In this document: positions 7,052 through 7,743 of the stretch, in pieces
How positions within the stretch are numbered: position 1 is the stretch's first letter
Layout of the letters: each line of letters starts with the position of its first letter
Notes under the pieces: generated by a model
Told to the model about the DNA's origin: nothing
Seen by the model: only the letters and a program-made list of their open reading frames with translations
Database searches by the model: none
Made by a program: the position numbers and the translations under genes
Source: JASJBU01 sp965372385
GTDB taxonomy: Bacteria > Pseudomonadota > Gammaproteobacteria > Chromatiales > Chromatiaceae
DNA: 7,743 bases
Direction of reading: 5' to 3'
Assembly: GCA_965372385.1 (NCBI GenBank)
Contig: CBDVCD010000161.1
Span: 1 to 7,743 of the forward strand

Positions 7052-7613
7052 GATCACCGGCCTTTTGTTGGCCGCAGGGAGCAGCCGCCGTTTCGGTGGT
7101 AACAAGTTGCTGACTGAAATCCAAGGCCGGCCCCTGATTCTACACAGCGCCGAATGCCTGCAGACCTGTGACCGTCTGCTCGCGATAATTCGTGCCAAAG
7201 ATGAACCACTCCGGCAAATACTGCAAAGCGCCGGGGTCGAAACGGTAATCAATCCTCAGGCGGACCAGGGTATGGGAAGTTCCCTGGCCTGTGGGATCGT
7301 GGCCAGTACAACCAGTGATGGCTGGTGCATCCTGCCCGCGGATATGCCCTTTATCGAAGGAACAACCGGTAAACAGATCGTGAAGGCCTTACATAAAGGT
7401 GCGGCTATTGCCGCGCCCTATTACCAGGGCCATCGTGGTCATCCGGTGGGATTCAGCCACCTCTATCGGGACCACCTGCTGGCCTTGGGGGGTGATCTGG
7501 GTGCCCGCGAAATCCTCGCCAGCGAGCCGCATGCGATGGTCAAAATCCCCGTCGAGGATGCCGGTATTCTCTGTGATATCGATACCCCGCGAGACTTACT
7601 CCATCGACCTTGA
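7044..7613 (+). CDS. MocA-like molybdenum cofactor nucleotidyltransferase
   Basis: A 189-residue MobA/MocA-superfamily protein, the usual size. It opens with the nucleotide-binding signature LAAGSSRRFGGNK at 9-21; LAAG with SSRRFGG is the MocA type, whereas MobA guanylyltransferases usually read LAGG. ADMPF at 99-103 holds the metal-binding aspartate; GHRGHPVGF (129-137), GDLGAREIL (150-158) and DIDTPRDL (178-185) complete the family pattern. MocA transfers CMP from CTP to Mo-molybdopterin, producing the cytosine-dinucleotide cofactor used by xanthine-oxidase-family enzymes, so the gene fits as the last step before XdhC-mediated insertion. The ATG overlaps the end of the XdhC gene by eight bases, implying coupled translation, and no good Shine-Dalgarno site precedes it. 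Some homologues are annotated only as 'nucleotidyltransferase family protein'; CTP specificity is inferred from motif and neighbours. It is the last gene of the operon. Confidence 0.87.
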   Translation: MPEITGLLLAAGSSRRFGGNKLLTEIQGRPLILHSAECLQTCDRLLAIIRAKDEPLRQILQSAGVETVINPQADQGMGSSLACGIVASTTSDGWCILPADMPFIEGTTGKQIVKALHKGAAIAAPYYQGHRGHPVGFSHLYRDHLLALGGDLGAREILASEPHAMVKIPVEDAGILCDIDTPRDLLHRP

Positions 7614-7637
7614 CCTACCCCTGACAAGTCACCAAGT

Positions 7638-7711
7638 ATGTAGCCTGGGTGGAGCGCAGCGTAACCCGGGGAATCTGTGCTCCGTTCACCCGGGTTACAC
7701 CCGGGCTACAT
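7638..7711. repeat. Imperfect palindromic intergenic repeat (GTAGCC...GGGCTAC type)
   Basis: Outer arms ATGTAGCCTGGGT (7638-7650) and ACCCGGGCTACAT (7699-7711) are inverted with 12 of 13 bases paired, the exception being a G-T wobble. Inner arms GTAACCCGGG (7661-7670) and CCCGGGTTAC (7689-7698) pair perfectly. Between the arms on the left lies GGAGCGCAGC (7651-7660), with no partner on the right, so the right arm appears to have lost about 10 bases. The element lies 24 bp after the last operon gene. It resembles the scattered palindromic repeats seen between genes in gammaproteobacteria; it has no coding capacity. Confidence 0.8.
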
Positions 7712-7714
7712 TTT
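7661..7714 (+). terminator. Possible hairpin terminator of the molybdenum hydroxylase operon
   Basis: The repeat's GC-rich stem ends in GGGCTACATTTT, so its RNA could act as an intrinsic terminator just downstream of the MocA gene. The T run is only four bases and the stem is offset by the unpaired left segment, so termination would probably be weak. This overlaps the repeat entry and is an inference from shape only. Confidence 0.25.
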
Positions 7715-7730
7715 GAACGGTACATCGACT

Positions 7731-7743
7731 ATGTAGCCTGGGT
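7731..7743. repeat. Start of a second repeat copy, cut by the window edge
   Basis: ATGTAGCCTGGGT at the very end is identical to the first 13 bases of the repeat at 7638, 93 bp earlier and in the same orientation. It indicates a tandem pair or longer cluster continuing beyond the window. Confidence 0.7.

Noticed and set aside
6389..7252. A 287-codon minus-strand frame across the XdhC and MocA genes
   Set aside because: It overlaps two genes with strong family motifs and shows no domain of its own.
7638..7743. CRISPR array or insertion-sequence end
   Set aside because: The two repeat starts are 93 bp apart, the unit is itself a long palindrome, and there are no regular spacers, transposase frame or target-site duplication in view.

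Overview
The window looks like a chromosomal segment of a GC-rich gammaproteobacterium. The signs are proteobacterial gene families throughout, strong Shine-Dalgarno sites on the lead genes, and a GTAGCC...GGGCTAC palindromic intergenic repeat of a kind common in gammaproteobacterial genomes. A free-living or symbiotic sulfur-oxidiser relative is possible, but the sequence does not settle this. All assignments come from reading motifs; no database search was run.

Layout from left to right. (1) Positions 1-604 hold a FitAB/VapBC-type toxin-antitoxin module. The antitoxin is cut off by the window edge and its end overlaps the PIN-domain toxin; both genes look less GC-rich than the rest. (2) Positions 651-3277 hold two minus-strand genes 11 bp apart: nfo (endonuclease IV, DNA repair), then an SLC13/DASS-type permease with two cytosolic RCK_C (TrkA-C) domains. 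(3) Positions 3278-3448 are a divergent intergenic region with two candidate sigma-70 promoters, one facing each way, whose elements interleave. (4) Positions 3449-7613 hold a tightly packed plus-strand operon of four genes: a [2Fe-2S] small subunit, a molybdopterin large subunit with a twin-arginine signal, an XdhC/CoxI-type maturation factor, and a MocA-type molybdenum cofactor nucleotidyltransferase. (5) Positions 7638-7743 hold an imperfect palindromic repeat and the start of a second copy, running off the window.

The most coherent biology is the operon in (4). It encodes an isoquinoline-1-oxidoreductase-like (IorAB-like) molybdenum hydroxylase together with two factors expected to finish its cofactor. 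MocA would convert Mo-molybdopterin to the cytosine dinucleotide form, and XdhC would bind, sulfurate or insert it into the large subunit. The folded heterodimer would then be exported by Tat under the large subunit's signal. No FAD subunit, cytochrome, regulator or transporter for it lies in the window, so substrate and electron acceptor cannot be named. The families are all known; the open questions are the enzyme's substrate, its electron partner, and the shape of the flanking repeat. I did not find convincing evidence of an entirely new system.
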